From Prorocentrum cordatum (taxonomy: Eukaryota > Sar > Dinophyceae > Prorocentrales > Prorocentraceae): a stretch of 64,000 bases of DNA. The notes beneath the pieces were generated by a model. It saw nothing but the letters and a program-made list of their open reading frames with translations. It was not told the DNA's origin and did no database searches. The position numbers and the translations under genes were made by a program. Below, piece after piece: positions 33,266 through 45,249 of the stretch. The stretch covers positions 57,263 to 121,262 of the forward strand of contig CAUYUJ010022548.1 of the NCBI GenBank assembly GCA_963575745.1. Direction: 5' to 3'. Position 1 is the stretch's first letter. Each line of letters begins with the position of its first letter.

Positions 33266-33474
33266 ACGGAGGAGAATGCACGAAGCAGGGAGCAGAGGGG
33301 CGGGAGGGGGGGGAGGTGAGCAGAGGAGGGGGCGAGGAAGAACGCAGAGAGGCAGGGGAGGCAGGGAGGATGACCTCTGAAGAAAGGTGCCCAGGGGCCG
33401 CTGTGGAGCGCGCACCCTAGCGCTGGGGGGTCCCCCTGGCCAGGCAAAAAGGCAGGGCCGGAGGGGACGGGGGG

Positions 33475-33735
33475 GCGAGAGGAGGAGGGGGAGGAGGGAG
33501 GAGGAGGAGGAGGAGGAGGAGGGAGGAGGAGGAGGAGGAGGAGGAGGAGGGGAGGAGGAGGAGGAGGAGGAGAGGACGACGAGAGGAGGACGAGGAGGAG
33601 GAGGAGGAGGAGGAGGAGGAGGAGGAGGGGGAGGGGGAGCAGGAGGAGGAGGAGGAGGAGGAGGAGGAGGAGGAGGACGAGGGAGGCACGATGGAGGTAT
33701 TCCCCGCGCTGTTGTTGTTAGAGGCTCCCGCTGCT
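33475..33735. repeat. (AGG)n with junction unit 'GAGGCACGATGGAGGT', copy 2
   Basis: AGG/GGA triplets (33475-33676) run into the unit GACGAGGGAGGCACGATGGA / GGTATTCCCCGCGCTGTTGT (33677-33735), followed by TAGAGGCTCCCGCTGCTC as in copy 1. Confidence 0.88.
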
Positions 33736-34454
33736 CTCCGGCAGCTCTCCCGCGCGATATCTCGGCGGTCTGGCCGCCTTTTCCGCTCCGGCAGCCAGGA
33801 CATATCTGGGCCCCGAGGGCGCAAGCAGTGGACGGGCGCGCTCCACTGCGCGCAAAAGCAACTGCTCGCAAACTGCCTGGATCCTCCACGGGGGATCTAA
33901 ACGATATACTACCTAGAGGGAGACCTGTACATTTCGGACGTCTGCGGGCAGGCACTTTGGGAGTCGTGGAGCGCGCTCGGCGAGGCAAAGACCGAGGCAG
34001 CATCGATGCTCCGACTGCTCTGCCGTGGACGGAGGCCTTCCAGAGTGGGCCCAGAGCAGGTGGGGTCGGAGAAGGTGGAGACGCCTTGGGGGCGCGGGGT
34101 GGTCTCCATCTGCTGTGCGCTGTGCCTCGTCGAGGGCGTTCTGGGGGGGCGAAGATCGTCCCGAGCGGCCGCCGTAGAGCCGAATTGCGGTCCGAAAACG
34201 TGGGCCTCGTAAAGGGGTCCAGGCCTCCCGTTCGGGAGGCCTGGAGTGGGGGGAGTCAGGGAGGAGGAGACACTCGTCCCCCTCTCGTCCTCCGAATCCT
34301 CACCCCGCCCTGCTTCCGTCTCTGGGCTCTCGGCGAGATCCTTCGTCACCGAAACAGGGCCGCGGCTCGGAGAACGGGTCAGCATTGTGTCGGCTGGGGT
34401 TCTGGCTCTGAGGGGGAGGCGGCGGAGAATGAGGAGAGAGGAGGAGAGGAGAAA
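33736..34454. other. Unassigned sequence
   Basis: About 720 bp. CCAGGCCTCCCGTTCGGGAG forms a small palindrome at about 34220-34242. No gene recognised. Confidence 0.4.
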
Positions 34455-34800
34455 AGAGCACGACGAGAATGACGACGACGACGACGACGACTAAAGCCGA
34501 CCACGACCATGACGACGACGACGACAAGAAACGACCACGACAACGACTACGAAGATCACGACCACGACGACAAATAATACGACGAGACACGGCGACGACC
34601 ACGAGGACGACCACGAACCCTTAAGCAAGAAAGACACGCCGAACACGTCCAGAAGCCTCGACCCTCGAGCCTCGCGTGTCGGCGGTGGCGACGAGACGAC
34701 CACGTCCACGACCACCTCGACGGCCACGACGACGCCGACGTCCACAACCGCAACCGTGACAGCGACAAAGACGACCACGACGGCGGCGGCGGCGGCGAGG
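34455..34800. repeat. Degenerate (GAC)n / (ACGACC)n field
   Basis: GAC, ACC and ACG triplets with frequent interruptions. Confidence 0.85.
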
Positions 34801-34994
34801 GAGGAGTGCGGGGCACGCCTCAACAGCCGCAGGCTGCGCGCTGTCGCCCGCCGCGGGGGGGGGCACTGCGGCCTGGGGGCAGCCGGCCGCCCCCCCCTCC
34901 CGCCGCACACGGGGCGCGGCGGCAGCGAAGTCGTGGTGTCCAGGCATGCGCTCGAGCACACATGCACAAAGAGGAAGACGAGGGAGGAAAGGTG

Positions 34995-35102
34995 GGAGGA
35001 GGAGGAGGAGGAGGAGGAGGCGGAGGAGGAGGAGGCGGAGGAGGAGGAGGAGGACGAGGGAGGCACGATGGAGGTATTCCCCGCGTTGTTGTTGTTAGAG
35101 GA
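34995..35102. repeat. (AGG)n with junction unit 'GAGGCACGATGGAGGT', copy 3
   Basis: AGG triplets (34995-35051) run into GACGAGGGAGGCACGATGGA and GGTATTCCCCGCGTTGTTGT (35052-35102). The sequence diverges after TAGAGG. Confidence 0.88.
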
Positions 35103-35292
35103 GGAAGGTCCCATATTGAGTTTAGTTTGTGCGGTTCCTTGGTCCGTGCGAGGCGCGCACCAAGGGTACAGTCTTTCGGCATCTGGGAGACATCCTCAAG
35201 AATGCGCAGGTGGCTGCTCCTGTCAGGGTTCCCCCAAACGGGCGTGTCGTTCGTCCCCCCCCCATCTCTGTCCAGTTTCTTCGCCGTCCAAC

Positions 35293-35450
35293 CATTATCC
35301 CCTCCCCCTCCCCCTCCTCCTCCTCGTCCTCCTCCTCGTCCTTCTCCTCCTCCTCCGTCTCCTCCCGCTCTTCCTCATCCTCCTCATTCTCATCCTCGTT
35401 TTCCTTTTCCTCCTCCTCCTCCCCTTCCTCCTCCTCCTCCTCCAAATCTT
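35293..35450. repeat. (TCC)n microsatellite
   Basis: Interrupted TCC/TTC triplets. Confidence 0.9.
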
Positions 35451-35770
35451 CCAGCGTTTTTTGTCTCCTCTTCCTCCTCCACAACAGGTGCAGGGTGAAT
35501 CGTGGGCTCCCGCTGCTTCGCGTTGGGCAGCGGCGCGCGGGGCACTTCTACTCTGCGCGACGTGGCGCCGCGCGCGCACTCAACTCGGGCCGAGCTTCTT
35601 GTAGTTTTCGTAAGCGACCGCCCCGATGCGGAGCGGGTGGTTCGGTTGAGTATTCTCTCAAGTTTTCTCAGCATTGCCGATACATCGTTGACGATTCGAT
35701 ATGGGCCCTGGTTCCTCCTCCGACTGCTTATCTTCCCCCTCGGTCTGAGAACAAGCGACGGCAGTCAACA

Positions 35771-36124
35771 ATGACTGCGCTGAGTATCAAGCACGCACAA
35801 ACTACAACCTTTCAACGAAGGATGAAGAGTGTGGTCAAACAGGAGAAACTCCGCTTCCATCGTCTGAGGCCGGGGCGAATTTTCGAGAAACTCGAGCCCG
35901 TGATCGCTGGCGCCCTGGGCGACGCCGCAGCTGACATGAATATTCCTTTCGAGGTCAGATCCGCCCCCCGCCCCCCTTTCGACAACGCATCCTCCTTGGC
36001 CGCCAGCGCCCCGGAATTGAGGACAACGTCGGCAGCGGCGGGCCGCACCTGGAGAAACCTGAACATGAGTGCACTTGGCAGGGCCCTCCAAGCTGCCAGG
36101 GGCAGCAACCTCGGGCAGGAATAG
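35771..36124 (+). CDS. Hypothetical protein, 117 codons
   Basis: First ATG of a frame that is open from at least 35129. The product begins MTALSIKHAQTTTFQRRM, is basic at the N-terminus, then has FEKLEPVIAGALGDAAADMN and an Ala-rich, likely helical tail ending ALGRALQAARGSNLGQE. No domain recognised. The opposite strand is also open over most of this span (35812-36549), so the coding strand is uncertain. It lies in the microsatellite-poor interval that also holds retroelement fragments and may itself be one. Confidence 0.22.
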   Translation: MTALSIKHAQTTTFQRRMKSVVKQEKLRFHRLRPGRIFEKLEPVIAGALGDAAADMNIPFEVRSAPRPPFDNASSLAASAPELRTTSAAAGRTWRNLNMSALGRALQAARGSNLGQE

Positions 36125-38400
36125 CGGGCTTGCCTCGACGGAGAATCGGGCATGGGGGGCGTAGAAAAAATGCAGGCAGAGCCGGCTAGACCAGCCAAAG
36201 GGGCTGTGGATACTACTGTGTGCAGCTGCCTGTTGTCATGATGGATGTGCCCCCGTTCTTCGGGCGAGCACCGCGGTTGACCCCGCGGGCGCGCCACGTC
36301 CCTCGATGAAGAGCCCTTAGGTATCGCGAAACTCCAGGTGCTCAAGGAGGACCCAGCAGGATGCCGACAGCCCGACCAGGCCAAGCACAGTCCAAAACAG
36401 GAGAAGTGCCGCCGTTGGAAGGATCTGCACCGGTGATCGCGGCACCTGGCACAGCGAGCAAAATAGTGGGCCAGTCCCATTGGAGGCACAAGGCTTCGAA
36501 CAAAAACACCTGGACGCCACGTTGTCTCCGCGAGTTGCCGCCTAGGCACAGCGCTGCCCGAGTCATGCTGGGCAATCTCGGAGGGGCCTTCTTGGGGGGG
36601 GCGGGGGGGGGGCGGCGTCGGCCGGAACCCCCAATGTTTATTCTGACAGGAGGCCCCTGGAGCTCCGAGGAGCCCTGGGCCGATGAATATGCAAGGTGGG
36701 CCCTCTGCGTGGCCCAGTCAAAAACCAAAACTCTCAACAATTCGGCCTCTGACCCGTCGGCCCCACGCGCGCACATAATGTCTCCGAGAGACTCGAAGGG
36801 GCTCGGGCATCCCTTGGCTGAGCCCCAGCGCCTCCGCGTGTGAGCAGGCGCAAGCACGACAGCTTGGCGAGCTAAGCCTGGCTGGCCCGATCCGACTCAA
36901 CGCGTGCCGGCGCACAACCCCCGGCCCCGGCTGCCTCGCCGCTCACGGCGCCGGCGCGACCCTGGCAACGGCGAATTCGTTCGACCCTGGATTGCCATAA
37001 AAAACAACGATTTCGCCATCGCTCGGTTGCGCGCTCGGACCACGCCCGCGCGCAGAAACGACATTTGCCGATTGGCAAGAAGTATGGTAGCGTAGTCTGG
37101 ACAAGCTTCTCGCGCCAGCTCTGCAGTTGCTTGCCGCTGTGAGCCGCGGGAATCCACCGCGCTGGCCCACCGCGATCACGCCCCGCATCCGCGCGTGTAC
37201 TCGGTGATAGCATGCGCCCGAGATCCTGCAAGTTGCGAGTGGTGGTCTCAAACGTTCAGCAAAGCCTGCAGACCGTGCGCCACCAGCATGGGGTTTCATT
37301 TCAGACGTCGGATGCGGAAGATGAGTTGGGAACGTGGTGTCGGCGCGAAAATGAATTACAACATGGCTGACCGATCTAGCCCTCTCCCCCCCGCCGCGTG
37401 GGTCGCGGCGCGAAGCGGCCTCGTCTACTGGACGTGCGACGCGTTCGTTTGCCCGTCCGCAAGAAACGGCCATCGCGCAATTCCTCGAGAACCTAGATTA
37501 GCAGCACGAGCCGACGCAGTGGACCTTGGTCTCCTGTCTCAGGCCGGTTTCTCCGAGGACGAATCTTCAGAGACCAGGAGGCCGGGCAAACCGAGGCCCC
37601 GGACTTCCAGGGGGGCGCGGATAATGCTGTCAAGACGGGTTTCAGCCGACGCGAAAGGACCTTGGAGCCCGACGCTACTGAAGGGCAGCAACTGTCCCAA
37701 TAATGCGATCTCCTCCTCGGCCCTTTCGGGCCCTGCCCCGACGCGGGCGGCGGGGGGGCCTCGCCCCCCAAAATGAAAAATAAAACTACGTCCTCAGACT
37801 CTAGGTTGCGCGCGCGGGGCGTCGGACCGCGGGGGGCCCCCCCCGCTAGAGCGGGGGCCCCTATCCGACGGCGCGCGCCCATGGAAACCTCCGCCCCCCA
37901 CGCGGGCACGGGCGCGCGTTGCTCGCTCGTCGCGACCCCCAATTGCGCGCTATATTCGCGAGCCCCGAAGTTCACGCAATCATCGACATGCGGCGGCTGC
38001 TCGACGCGGCAAGCCTCCGCGGCGCGCGCGGCCATCGTGGCCCGCGACAGCGCGGAGCACGTGGAAAATCAAAACGCGCGTCTGCGGAGGCGCGCCGGGC
38101 CGTGACCTCGCGGCGCACGGGGGCCCAATAAAGGGGGGCGCGAGGTTGGCCCGTAGAGCGCCGGGCCTGGACCCTGCGAAGGCGCGCGCGAACATGTCTG
38201 CAAGAGACATCCCGAGCCAGGTGGCGCATTGGGCCCCGGCGACTAGGGTTTTTGAGATGCGGGTGTTCCAGGGCGAAGATCCCGGGGGATTGCGGCATTC
38301 CTTCGAAGGCTGGCGCCAGCGCGACAAAAGATGCCAACCTAGTAAACCGTCGCTTCTTAACCATGCTCCGCACAAGACAAGAAATTCATAGACAACCTCG
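36125..38400. other. Unassigned, microsatellite-poor interval
   Basis: About 2.3 kb of ordinary-complexity GC-rich sequence with competing ORFs on both strands (for example minus 36342-36857 and 36872-37231; plus 36361-36843 and 37195-37776). A minus-strand segment with YFLPIGKCRFCARAW and RWRNRC could be retroelement-derived, but I cannot place it in a family. Confidence 0.4.
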
Positions 38401-40619
38401 CAACCGCGTGACCCGCGGCCCTAAAAGTCAGAAGCCATAACGAACGAGAACGCCATCACTCGTCTCCCATTGCAAATCAACATAGAACCTATCGGTGCGA
38501 AGCGCGAAATCCCCACCGCCCCCCCGCGGGGGCGCCCCCCCTGGTTCCTGGTCATTGCAATTTCTCATGAGCTGCGCAACTCGTCTCCCCATGAACTTGC
38601 AGCGGTGCTTCGCCGCAGCGATGGCGAGCGCGATCTCGCACAAAAAAAAGCACTCGAGCAGCATGGCCCCCCTTTCCTCTTGCAGACATCGGCGGCCCGC
38701 CCCCCCCCCCCCCGAGGACGGAAGTTTCTCGGGCAGCCATCCCCATCTCAAAGTCAAGGGGGCGCCGCAGCTGGGCAGGCGCATCGGGGCGGCCCCATGG
38801 AAGTCCCCCCCCGAATCTGGCTCGGCCCAGCGGCCCTCCCCGAGGAGGCCGTCGTCGCCAAGCGTCGCAACATCAAACTGGCTTCCGTGTTTCCTCGGCT
38901 TCGCCAGCTGGACACTGTTGCGCCTCTGCGCAAATTCAAGGCCCGAGACTAGCGCGGTTTTCTTGACCCCACAAACTGCCCGACATGCGCATGGCCCACT
39001 CCGGCTCGCGCGACGAAAAATTCGCTACCAGGGCCTATTCGGAGCGGGAGACAGCCCGCCCCCCTGTTACGGCTGTGGCCGGCGATACCTTGACTGATCT
39101 ACTCTTCTATGTGCTCAATGGTCCTGGCTCTGCCGGCTCTGGGGATGTCTCTGACCACTCCCTGCGACTGCTCGGGAAATGCGGCGCGCGCCTGAGCAAG
39201 AGCGACAAGGCCCATCTTGCAATGTTCATCTTCGCCGCTGGCAGCGCAAACGGACGCCGATCGAGGCTGCGACAACATTTGATCTTCGCTTGGTTGTTCA
39301 TTCTCATTGCAGGCCAGAACACAATCGCACATCGGCAATGCAGTCTCCGCAAACGTAACCACGCGCGCTTTTCATATCCCCATGCTATCTTAAGGCTCAT
39401 TTGATACCCGCAGGCCTGACTGAGCCCTAGGATCGCGCCCCTGGCGCGCGGCCCGATGGACCTGCCAGGCTGGGCGGCGGCAAAAAAGCTGACTGACAGT
39501 CCCCCTGGTCCGTTCAATAGAACAGGATTGCCACTGCACCTGGGGCAGACGGAATAGTTCCTCAGTCAGTTAACTGTTCAAAGACTTCAGGCTGAAACCT
39601 GCCCCTCCAGGGGTCGCGGTCTTCTGGGGCGCGAGCGCGACGCGCGACGAGGAAATGGTCGCCCTTGGCGCGCCCGCGATCGAAGTCGCAATCTGCCCAA
39701 TTGGCCCCCACCCCCGTGGGCCCTGGCCCGCCACTCAGAACTCAATCGGCCCAGTGCTTGTTCCCAGAATTCACAAGGGAAACAAAATCCCGAGCGTCGG
39801 CGCCAGCGAAAGTGGACACGGCGTCGAACCCCGTCTCGTCAATGGCGGACCCGTTCCGGCTTTCGGCCCCCATCCAACCTCCGTCTTCGAGATGCCTCGC
39901 GCGGATTTCCACCGCGCGCGCAGGCGCTGATAAGAACGAATCCAATTAAATATGGGCGCCGCCCCCCGCATGCTGCGCCCGCCCGGCGCCCCCCTCCAGC
40001 CCCGGGGGCGCCCCCTTGCGCGCCCAGCGGCAACGCGCGCGCGCGAAGCACGGAGGGCGTAACGAGGAACGAAAGGCATCCGGCGCGGGCCTTCAGAACG
40101 AGAGCGCGCGCTTGGCATCGAACAAAAACACGCGGCCCCTCGCCGGCGCGCGCAACCGGGGCCCGGGTGCCCACCCGCGCGTCGCGCCCAAGGTTGCCAC
40201 CCGCGGCCCCGCTAGCAATCGCGATTTCCAGGCGAACAGAACTGGCGCCCTGCTCGGCACTGGCTTCTCGAACATGGGACGGGCCCCGTCGGGTCGAAAT
40301 TGTCGTCGAAGCCACCGCCCTGATCCTTTGCCATGCCAGCGGGCGCCCGACGTTTGGATCCAGGGCCGAAAAGAGCGCTGCGCGGCGCCACTTCCCGGCA
40401 GGCATGGCCTTGGTTTCCTGTTCTTGGGAAGCGTCCCTGGGCGGGTCGGCAGGAGAGCAACTCGGGCAGCCACGGCGGGCCTGTCCTGGGGCGCGAGCAC
40501 TCGTCGATTGCTGAGAGCGCATTGAGCTCGCGCGGCTGGACTGGCGCCAAGCAGCCGGTGTCACTCTAGGTCCTCCGACCCTAGGTCCTCAGACCCTCTC
40601 TGCTGCCCAAAGAGCCCCG
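38401..40619. other. Unassigned, possibly 3' part of a minus-strand retroelement
   Basis: The interval lies downstream (minus strand) of an RNase H fragment. Frames on both strands are interrupted. No endonuclease motif was recognised. An open minus frame at 39742-39945 ends FVSLVNSGNKHWAD. Confidence 0.35.
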
Positions 40620-41100
40620 TTTGGATTTCGCCGACCTGCGAACGCTTGACCACCTTCCCCCAGGCCATCGCACAACTCGCCACATGAATGCCCGACATGC
40701 CTGCAAACGCTATGAGCCCGGGAGAAGGTGCAGGCGCGAATCGGGCATCAACGATCGAAGGTAATTGGCAAATCGCGCGAGCTCTATGTCGCCAAGCGGC
40801 GCCGTCTCTCCCGTGGCAGAGGCTTACGACTGAGGTTGAATCGGCCCAGATCGCGATCCTGGGGCGCCCCAGTCTTCTGACTGGAACCCACAGAGCAACC
40901 CAGGCGATCCCCTCCAACTCAGTCGCGGTGCTACTATCGTTTCCCAAACAATCTCGAAATTGGCGGAATCCCAGGGGGCCAAGCGAAGGCTGCGCAAAAT
41001 TGTGGGCCCCTTTCCGCCGTCGCCTGCGACGTCGCTGGGGTAAGGGATTCCGCCGGCGCGCGCCCGCGCCCTTGGGGCTGTCGCGATAGCTGCGAAACCG
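40620..41100 (-). pseudogene. RNase H domain fragment of a retroelement
   Basis: In the minus frame 41178-40561 the product has NDSSTATELEGIAWVALWV, with the family's helix Glu near 40920, followed by a strand RIAIWADSTSVVSL that carries the next acidic residue (codon near 40842). About 55 codons later the sequence changes frame: AHSVCRHVGHSCGELCDGL (Asp codon 40669-40667) fits the C-terminal His and Asp motif, normally like H..GH..NELAD. The enzyme would remove RNA from an RNA-DNA hybrid during reverse transcription. The first Asp of the fold is not clearly visible. No RT is recognised upstream on this strand. Frameshifted, hence a pseudogene. Confidence 0.6.
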
Positions 41101-41884
41101 ACAGAGCAAGGCAAGAGACGCGCTTAAGAGAGGCATCATATACAGAAAGAGCAAGGCAGAAATGTCCCGAAGCTTCACGCGCTGCGCCCAATGCCCTCGC
41201 GGCCCCCTGAAGACCGCGCGATGCTCGCGTTGGTTCGCAGGAGAACGAGCTGGCCATCAAAATCCCCACCTGCGGCTGTTGCATAGACTGTGAACGACTC
41301 TCTTCTGGAGTCGGAATCCGACACAAAGTCCCTGGGGCTCCGCCGAGGCTCGTCGAACCCCGTGCGTCTTCGCAGCGTTCGGAGCCGGCCCCGCCCAAGC
41401 TGCTGTCGGGCTTGACATGCGCAACTGCAGCTGCGGATGAATGCCCCCCAGCGCCTCGCTAACGCCCCGGCGCCGCCTGAAAGACCAAAAAAGGCCACCG
41501 CGCCCAGCCTCGGCCACATCTACGTTCGCGCGCCCCGCGCCCCCCCCCGCCCCCCCCGCGCGCGCGCGACTCGACGCGAGACTGCGCCTGCGAAGGAGGG
41601 GTGGGCCCAGGGCGAACCACTCCCTCACATGGAATTTCTTGGAATTTGTATACAAAAATCGGCGGGGCCTGGCCCGGGCGATTCTGCGTGGACCCCCCCG
41701 AAATCTGCAATCTCTGACCCTTGGTTTTGGCGTCGTTTCGCGCGGGGCGCCCCCGCGCGCCGCGCGCCCCGGCCTTGGTTCGGCTTGGGTTGGAACGCCC
41801 CGCTTGAGACAGACGCTGCCGCAAATTGCCCGGCGCGGCCCTGGTTTGGCGCGAATTCAGCCCCATCCGCTTGAGAGGTCCAAA
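41101..41884. other. Unassigned sequence
   Basis: Upstream of the RNase H fragment on its own strand. Open frames 41175-41519 and 41257-41655 (minus) show no recognised motif. Confidence 0.4.
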
Positions 41885-43150
41885 CAGCTCGCAGTCTTCG
41901 ACGCTGAATGGGCCGTGGGCGCGCGCGGCGGATTGGGGGGCCAGCCTTCCCGCCGCTGGCAACGCCCTCGCAATCTGCGGCCTTCGACGCTGAATGGCCC
42001 GCCGATGCGCATCGCGGTGGGGGCGTGAAGAACAGCGCCCGCGGCCCTGTGTCTCCCGCGCGCAATGAGGGCCCACTGCGGCCAATGTGTAGCGCGACTG
42101 CGCTGCGAACTGGCGGGCGCCACGGGCGTGGACGTCCCCGGCGCGCTGTGGGTCGGCATCGGCGCGAGTGGCGGCATTGGGAGAAAACCTGCTCCGCCGC
42201 CCGGGGCGCCCTGACTATTCGGGGCCTTTGACGCTGAACGGGCCGTTGATACTGGTCGCGGCGGGCCCGCGGAAGCCGCCATAATTGCGCGGTGCGCAGC
42301 GAAGGCCCTCCGCGGTCCGCACTGCGCTACAACGACAGAAGGCGGGCGGCGCGGGCGCAGGCATTGCCATTCCCAATGCGCCATTGGTCGGCACGGGCGC
42401 GCGCGGCGGCGTTGGGGGGAAACCGCTCCGCCGCCTGAAGCGCCCTAACAATTTCCCGTCTTCGACGCTGATTGGGTCTTCGATGCATGTCGCGGCGCTC
42501 GCGTGGGAGCAGCAAGAACGGGTTCGCGCGCAACGTGGGCCCGCCGAGGTTAACGCGTCGCAGGGCTGCGCGACGCGCGCGCGGGCGGCGCCGGCGCGGG
42601 CGCCCCCTGAAAAGCTGCGCATCGACGTGGGTGCGCGCGGCGGCATTGGGAGACAACCCTCTCCGCCGCTCGAGGCGCCCTAGCAAGCCGTCGTCTTCGG
42701 CGCCGAATGGAACGGCGGTTCCGGTCGCGGCGGGCGATCGCAGACTGCGACGGCGGCGCTGCGCATGATGGAGGCATGCCGCGGCGCGCGCGCAGCGTGA
42801 CCGCGCTACCGCGCGGCGGGAGGCAGCGGCGCGGGCGCCCCCGACGGGCGTTGAATCGGCACGGGCGCGCGCGGCGGCATTGAGGGAGGCCCGCCGCCGC
42901 CTGAGTCGCCTCAACAGGTCGCTGTCTTCGACGCTGAACGGGCCATCGATGCAAGGCGCGGCGGGCGCTTCAAAGAGCCGCAATAATGGCCCTGCGCAAT
43001 GGCCCGTTGCGGCCCGCATTGCACGACGGCGCGGCGGCGGGGCGGCGGTAGGCGCGGGCGCGGGCGCCCCCGGCGAGCAACGAATCGGCGCGGGCGCGCG
43101 CGGCGGCGCCGGGAGAAAACATTCCCGAGGCCGCAGTGCCATCGGCCGCT
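41885..43150. repeat. ~235-bp degenerate tandem repeat, about 5-6 units
   Basis: The anchor word TTCGACGCTGAAYGGGCC and variants occur near 41895, 41981, 42225, 42459, 42694 and 42924. The full-unit spacing is about 231-244 bp. The first interval is only about 87 bp, consistent with a unit lacking its middle. A second landmark, GGGCGCGCGCGGCGGCATTG, lies in each unit. On the minus strand the anchor reads as GPFSVED, repeated in an Arg/Ala-rich frame (42327-43508). Confidence 0.82.
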
Positions 43151-43561
43151 CGGCCAAAGCTACGGCCCCAACGCCGACAAGAAATAACTGCGCCGTGCCT
43201 TCTCGCCGCCTCGCTCCCGACGGGCTCTCGAGGCCTTCCGACGGCCGCGAGACGGCCCGAGAGCGCCTCGAGACGGGCCCGAGTGGGCCCTGAGAGCCCC
43301 ACGTACGCCCCAAGAGGGCCTCAAAACGCCGCGCGGGCAGACGGCGGGGGGGTCCGAGCCCCCCCCTGCGACGCGGCGCCAGCAATCCTCTGACTGGTCT
43401 GCGAACTGCTCGCAGAGCCCTCTGGCGCAGCCTTTCTCGCCGCGCGGGGGGCGCAGGCAGTCGGGGCGCGTGATCCGGTGACTGCTTGTCGCCACGATCG
43501 AAATGCACATCTTCAAACTATCTGACATCAGACGGTGCCGAGCGGATCATCTTCGCGAAGT
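43151..43561. other. Unassigned sequence
   Basis: GC-rich spacer between the 235-bp array and the ORF1-like fragment. No motif recognised. Confidence 0.35.
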
Positions 43562-45120
43562 CTATCGCAGTGCCTCTCTGGCCCAGGCAGCTGCCCCTGC
43601 TCCCGCGCGGGCCGGGGCGGCGCGACCCCTTGTGCCGTCGGGCAGCGGCTGCGCGCCCTGCGACTGAAGGCTCAGACCTGCCGCGCCACGCATCTCCCTA
43701 AACTGATTCACAGCGCGACCCTGCGATAACTGGGACGCACCGCTCGGGGGAGCTGCTGCAGACTTCCGAAGCTGATCCTGGCTGTAGACAGTCCTCGCGG
43801 GGGTGAGCGGTGGACCCCTCGGCCCTGGCGTCGGGCGCGGACCAGCTCGACTGGCTGGGCGGCGCCCAACACGCGCGCCCGCTGGCGCCGATGCACCTAC
43901 CTCCGCTGGATGCTCGACCTCAATTGCGGCCCACTTCGGCGGCGGCACTTCCCCTTCAGATGATCGTTGGCCCCCGCGTGCGCGGCGCCGCCCGCGGCCG
44001 AGTCGCGCGTCTTGCCATGTTAAAAAATGGGGAACAGTGGCGGGTGGCTGAGCTGCCGCCCTGCCTCTGCCATCTCCCGCGTGTCTCATGAACGCCATCA
44101 TCTGCTGCATCAAGGTCTCTGTCTTGGAGGACTGGCTAAATACAGATGAACATAACTAGATAGGATCTGCTGCGGACTGCCATGCTGCATCTGCGCCTAA
44201 GTGGGCCGCCGGCCATGACCTCCTAGTGCCGCCGATGCCTTGCTTATGGTTGCCTGCCGCTTCCGGCGGTGCCTGTTGGCCGTGGGCCTGATAGCTCCAG
44301 CCGCTGCCTTAACTTGCGGTCGACGGGGAGGCGCGGGCATGCCAATCGCAGAAGCTGGCATAACTACCAATGTTGCTGCGGCTGATTGGGCCGCCGATGC
44401 AATTTGCTGTCTCTCCTGATCCTTGTGAACGGGTGTGTCTTGCCTGATCATGTCCGGACCGCTTTCCATATGTTTGTCCTGTTGGCGATCAAGACTGGCA
44501 ATCTCTTCATTGTAGTATTCAGCCTTTCTTGCAACCGAAAGTGCTGGGCATGACGCCCAGCGATCCTCTCTTCCGTTGGTTCGAGCTGTGCCAACGAAAC
44601 CTTCGAGCTTCATCATGGAAACGTCTGCAACGGTATTGGGATCGTCCAGACCTGCTTGCTTCGTCGCACAAATGAGCGTGGCGCAAGCCCACAAGGAGTG
44701 TTCTGACTCTCTCTTGTACGCTCGGATATCACCAGGAGTCTGCGGCGGTACCAGATCCTTGGGATGACCTGTCGCTGTCACCTGGTCGCCGATCGGTGCC
44801 GTGTTGATGATGGAACGGCTGCATTCGTAATCGGAGCTGGGCCTTGGCTTGGGCGTCTTGGGCGCTGGTCCCGATCTGGATCCCTTGGCGCATTTGCCCT
44901 GCCCTGCCTTTTTGTGCAGACACCAAGGTCTGGAAGGTGTGCGACTCTCGGGCATCCGACTGATTTCCCTTCCTGCCGTGTGCGATCGCCATACACTGCC
45001 ACATGAACACTGCCAGAGAGGTGTTAGGATTGCGCGCGCCGCGCCCCTACCCGTAACAGAAGCAGCTGGGAATCTGCAAATTGACGTGCGCACGGGTCGA
45101 ATATCTGACTGAGGGAGCAA
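43562..45120 (-). pseudogene. Retroelement ORF1-like fragment (Cys-rich start, coiled-coil)
   Basis: The minus frame 45120-44197 (307 codons, no ATG at its start) begins with a Cys-containing stretch, WQCSCGSVWRSH and later CLHKKAGQGKC. It continues with SEHSLWACATLICATKQAGL and a charged helix MMKLEG / RKAEYYNEEIASLDRQQDK that could be a short coiled coil. A second minus frame (44113-43562) starts MMQQMMAFMRHAG and is Pro/Arg/Ala-rich. The order Cys cluster, helix, Met/Gln-rich, basic tail is compatible with an RNA-binding ORF1-type protein of a LINE-like element. The frame change, missing start and weak Cys spacing point to decay. It could instead be a host gene fragment. Confidence 0.35.
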
Positions 45121-45249
45121 TGATGAGCCCGCAGCTGCAATGGGTCACCCCTGACTGGGGAGACACCTGTGGGGCCCCTGAATGCCAGAACTCTGGCCAG
45201 GCAAGGTCTTGAGCTCGGGGGTGCAAGCCTGAGCGAGGCCTTGAGCCAA

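Noticed and set aside
36342-36857. Minus-strand 171-codon ORF and plus-strand 160-codon ORF over the same DNA
   Set aside because: Competing open frames of similar length, no recognised domain on either strand; left as unassigned.
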